Shown here in pieces: positions 63,275 to 64,000 of a stretch of 64,000 nt of DNA. Every line of letters begins with the position of its first letter. Position 1 is the stretch's first letter. The translations under genes and the position numbers were made by a program. The DNA comes from Planctomycetota bacterium (GTDB taxonomy: Bacteria > Planctomycetota > UBA8108 > UBA1146): assembly GCA_016776905.1 (NCBI GenBank), contig JADHSM010000002.1, forward strand, positions 124,001 to 188,000, in the 5' to 3' direction. Under the pieces are notes generated by a model. It searched no databases and was not told the DNA's origin. It saw only the letters and a program-made list of their open reading frames with translations.

Positions 63275-64000
63275 ACCGGCACTCGATCCCAGATTGACCC
63301 GTGACGAAACGACTCAGGTCGTCGAAGGTCTCGTCACGGGCTGGACGATCCCTGAGGAGGTTCCTCAAGGACTTTCCACGGCCATAGTCCCCAACTCCGA
63401 ATGCCCAGAAGGAGCCCAGTTCACGGCTCGTACTCTTCATACTCTCGTACTGAGATCCCGACCCCGAACCTTGGTCGTATTGTCCAGTGAAGACATCGAG
63501 AAGCCTGAACTAGTGGCGATGGGACAGATACAAACAGCCCTTGGAGCCAGTTCAGTAGATGAACGCTTGGCAGCAAGAATCGCCTCTGAACTGGGAACTT
63601 CTCTCGAGATTGTCTCCGGTGATTCGAAGAATATTCTCTCACTTCAGAGAATGGTTCCCCTACTCTGCCAAGTCCTCGCTCCAGGATGTCGATTTGTTCC
63701 CATAATTCTTCCTCGAGAATCCACCCATGAATTCACACCCGAAAAATTGGGCGCAAAATTGGGCTCCATTCTACAAACTGAGCAAGGCGCATGCTTGATT
63801 GCAGGTTTCCAACTTCCCAAGAGAGAAAAATTGGGATCTTCTGACAGCGTGTCCGACGATGCTTCCATCATTCGCCACATCCTTGAACCCGATACAAAAA
63901 ACCTGATGACGTCCAGCATGTTGGTCAACATTCAGGATTTCTCTCCTGTTGTTGTCGCCGTTGAACACTCTCAAAAAAGACATGCTCAAAGAGGTTTCCT
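63267..64000 (+). CDS. MEMO-like protein (AmmeMemoRadiSam protein B relative), truncated by window end
   Basis: The first 244 codons of a gene that runs off the window. It starts at the ATG at 63267, which overlaps the mqnC coding end by eight bases in another frame. The order of segments resembles MEMO/AmmeMemoRadiSam protein B: STAIVPNSECPEG where MEMO has a PHAGY-type site, RTLVVLSSEDIE where it has a GPSH-type site, LSLQRMVPLLCQVLAPGCRFVPIIL where it has an EHS...LPFL segment followed by VPI. The His residues usual at these points are absent, so it would be a divergent, probably non-metal-binding member. The family assignment is tentative. Confidence 0.5.
   Translation, partial: MNKPALDPRLTRDETTQVVEGLVTGWTIPEEVPQGLSTAIVPNSECPEGAQFTARTLHTLVLRSRPRTLVVLSSEDIEKPELVAMGQIQTALGASSVDERLAARIASELGTSLEIVSGDSKNILSLQRMVPLLCQVLAPGCRFVPIILPRESTHEFTPEKLGAKLGSILQTEQGACLIAGFQLPKREKLGSSDSVSDDASIIRHILEPDTKNLMTSSMLVNIQDFSPVVVAVEHSQKRHAQRGF

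Overview
The window is most likely a chromosomal segment of an uncultured bacterium of the Planctomycetota or a close relative. The indications are large secreted proteins ending in a C-terminal dockerin-type domain (xIRGDxNxDG...DxxDxNDDG), FG-GAP/CRTAC1 proteins next to TPR lipoproteins, an ECF sigma/anti-sigma pair, the futalosine menaquinone route and a class II ribonucleotide reductase. The phylum is inferred; there is no rRNA or ribosomal protein gene to test it. Coding density is high. Sampled stretches range from about 33% GC (31.4-33.6 kb) to about 57% GC (nrdJ). I saw no tRNA, rRNA, CRISPR array, insertion sequence or prophage.

Layout. 0-10.6 kb: a small membrane protein, a 2165-residue secreted FG-GAP/Ig-repeat/dockerin protein, a small sigma-region-4 regulator with a Cys cluster, and a second dockerin protein. 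10.7-21.3 kb: esterase, oligoendopeptidase F, two tandem cyclophilins, YqgE, an MrfA/MrfB-like helicase-nuclease pair, a peptidoglycan amidase, a coiled-coil protein and a BFD-like [2Fe-2S] protein. 21.4-28.1 kb: threonine aldolase, then an operon of ECF sigma factor, anti-sigma factor fused to a dockerin, a tetraheme UshA-like selenoprotein with an in-frame TGA, and its cysteine-containing paralogue, followed by a TraT-like lipoprotein. 28.3-33.6 kb: a compact class V aminotransferase and an A+T-rich CRTAC1-TPR-TPR cassette. 33.7-53.1 kb: housekeeping genes (thioesterases, PolX, ATP-grasp ligase, thiol dioxygenase-like cupin, QueE/QueD, GlmS, PhzF, HAD 5'-nucleotidase, TIM-barrel epimerase, CCA-adding enzyme, LigA, NSS transporter, MOSC, PyrF, TrpG/PabA-like). 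53.3-64 kb: a cohesin-like/dockerin lipoprotein, a 1.87-kb gene-free stretch, nrdJ, dcd, mqnC and a truncated MEMO-like gene.

The most striking item is the operon at 22.7-27.1 kb. An in-frame TGA at codon 63 of the tetraheme gene lies exactly where its tandem paralogue has Cys (CGU versus CGC), and a small bacterial-SECIS-like hairpin follows it. The same operon encodes the sigma factor and a membrane anti-sigma factor whose outer domain is a dockerin, the module that also ends three other proteins here; one of those also carries a cohesin-like domain. This suggests a surface-sensing, selenium-linked extracytoplasmic redox system.

A second recurring theme is short tandem arrays (13-19 bp units) in gene borders. 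Two of them copy the last codons and the stop codon of the gene they follow.
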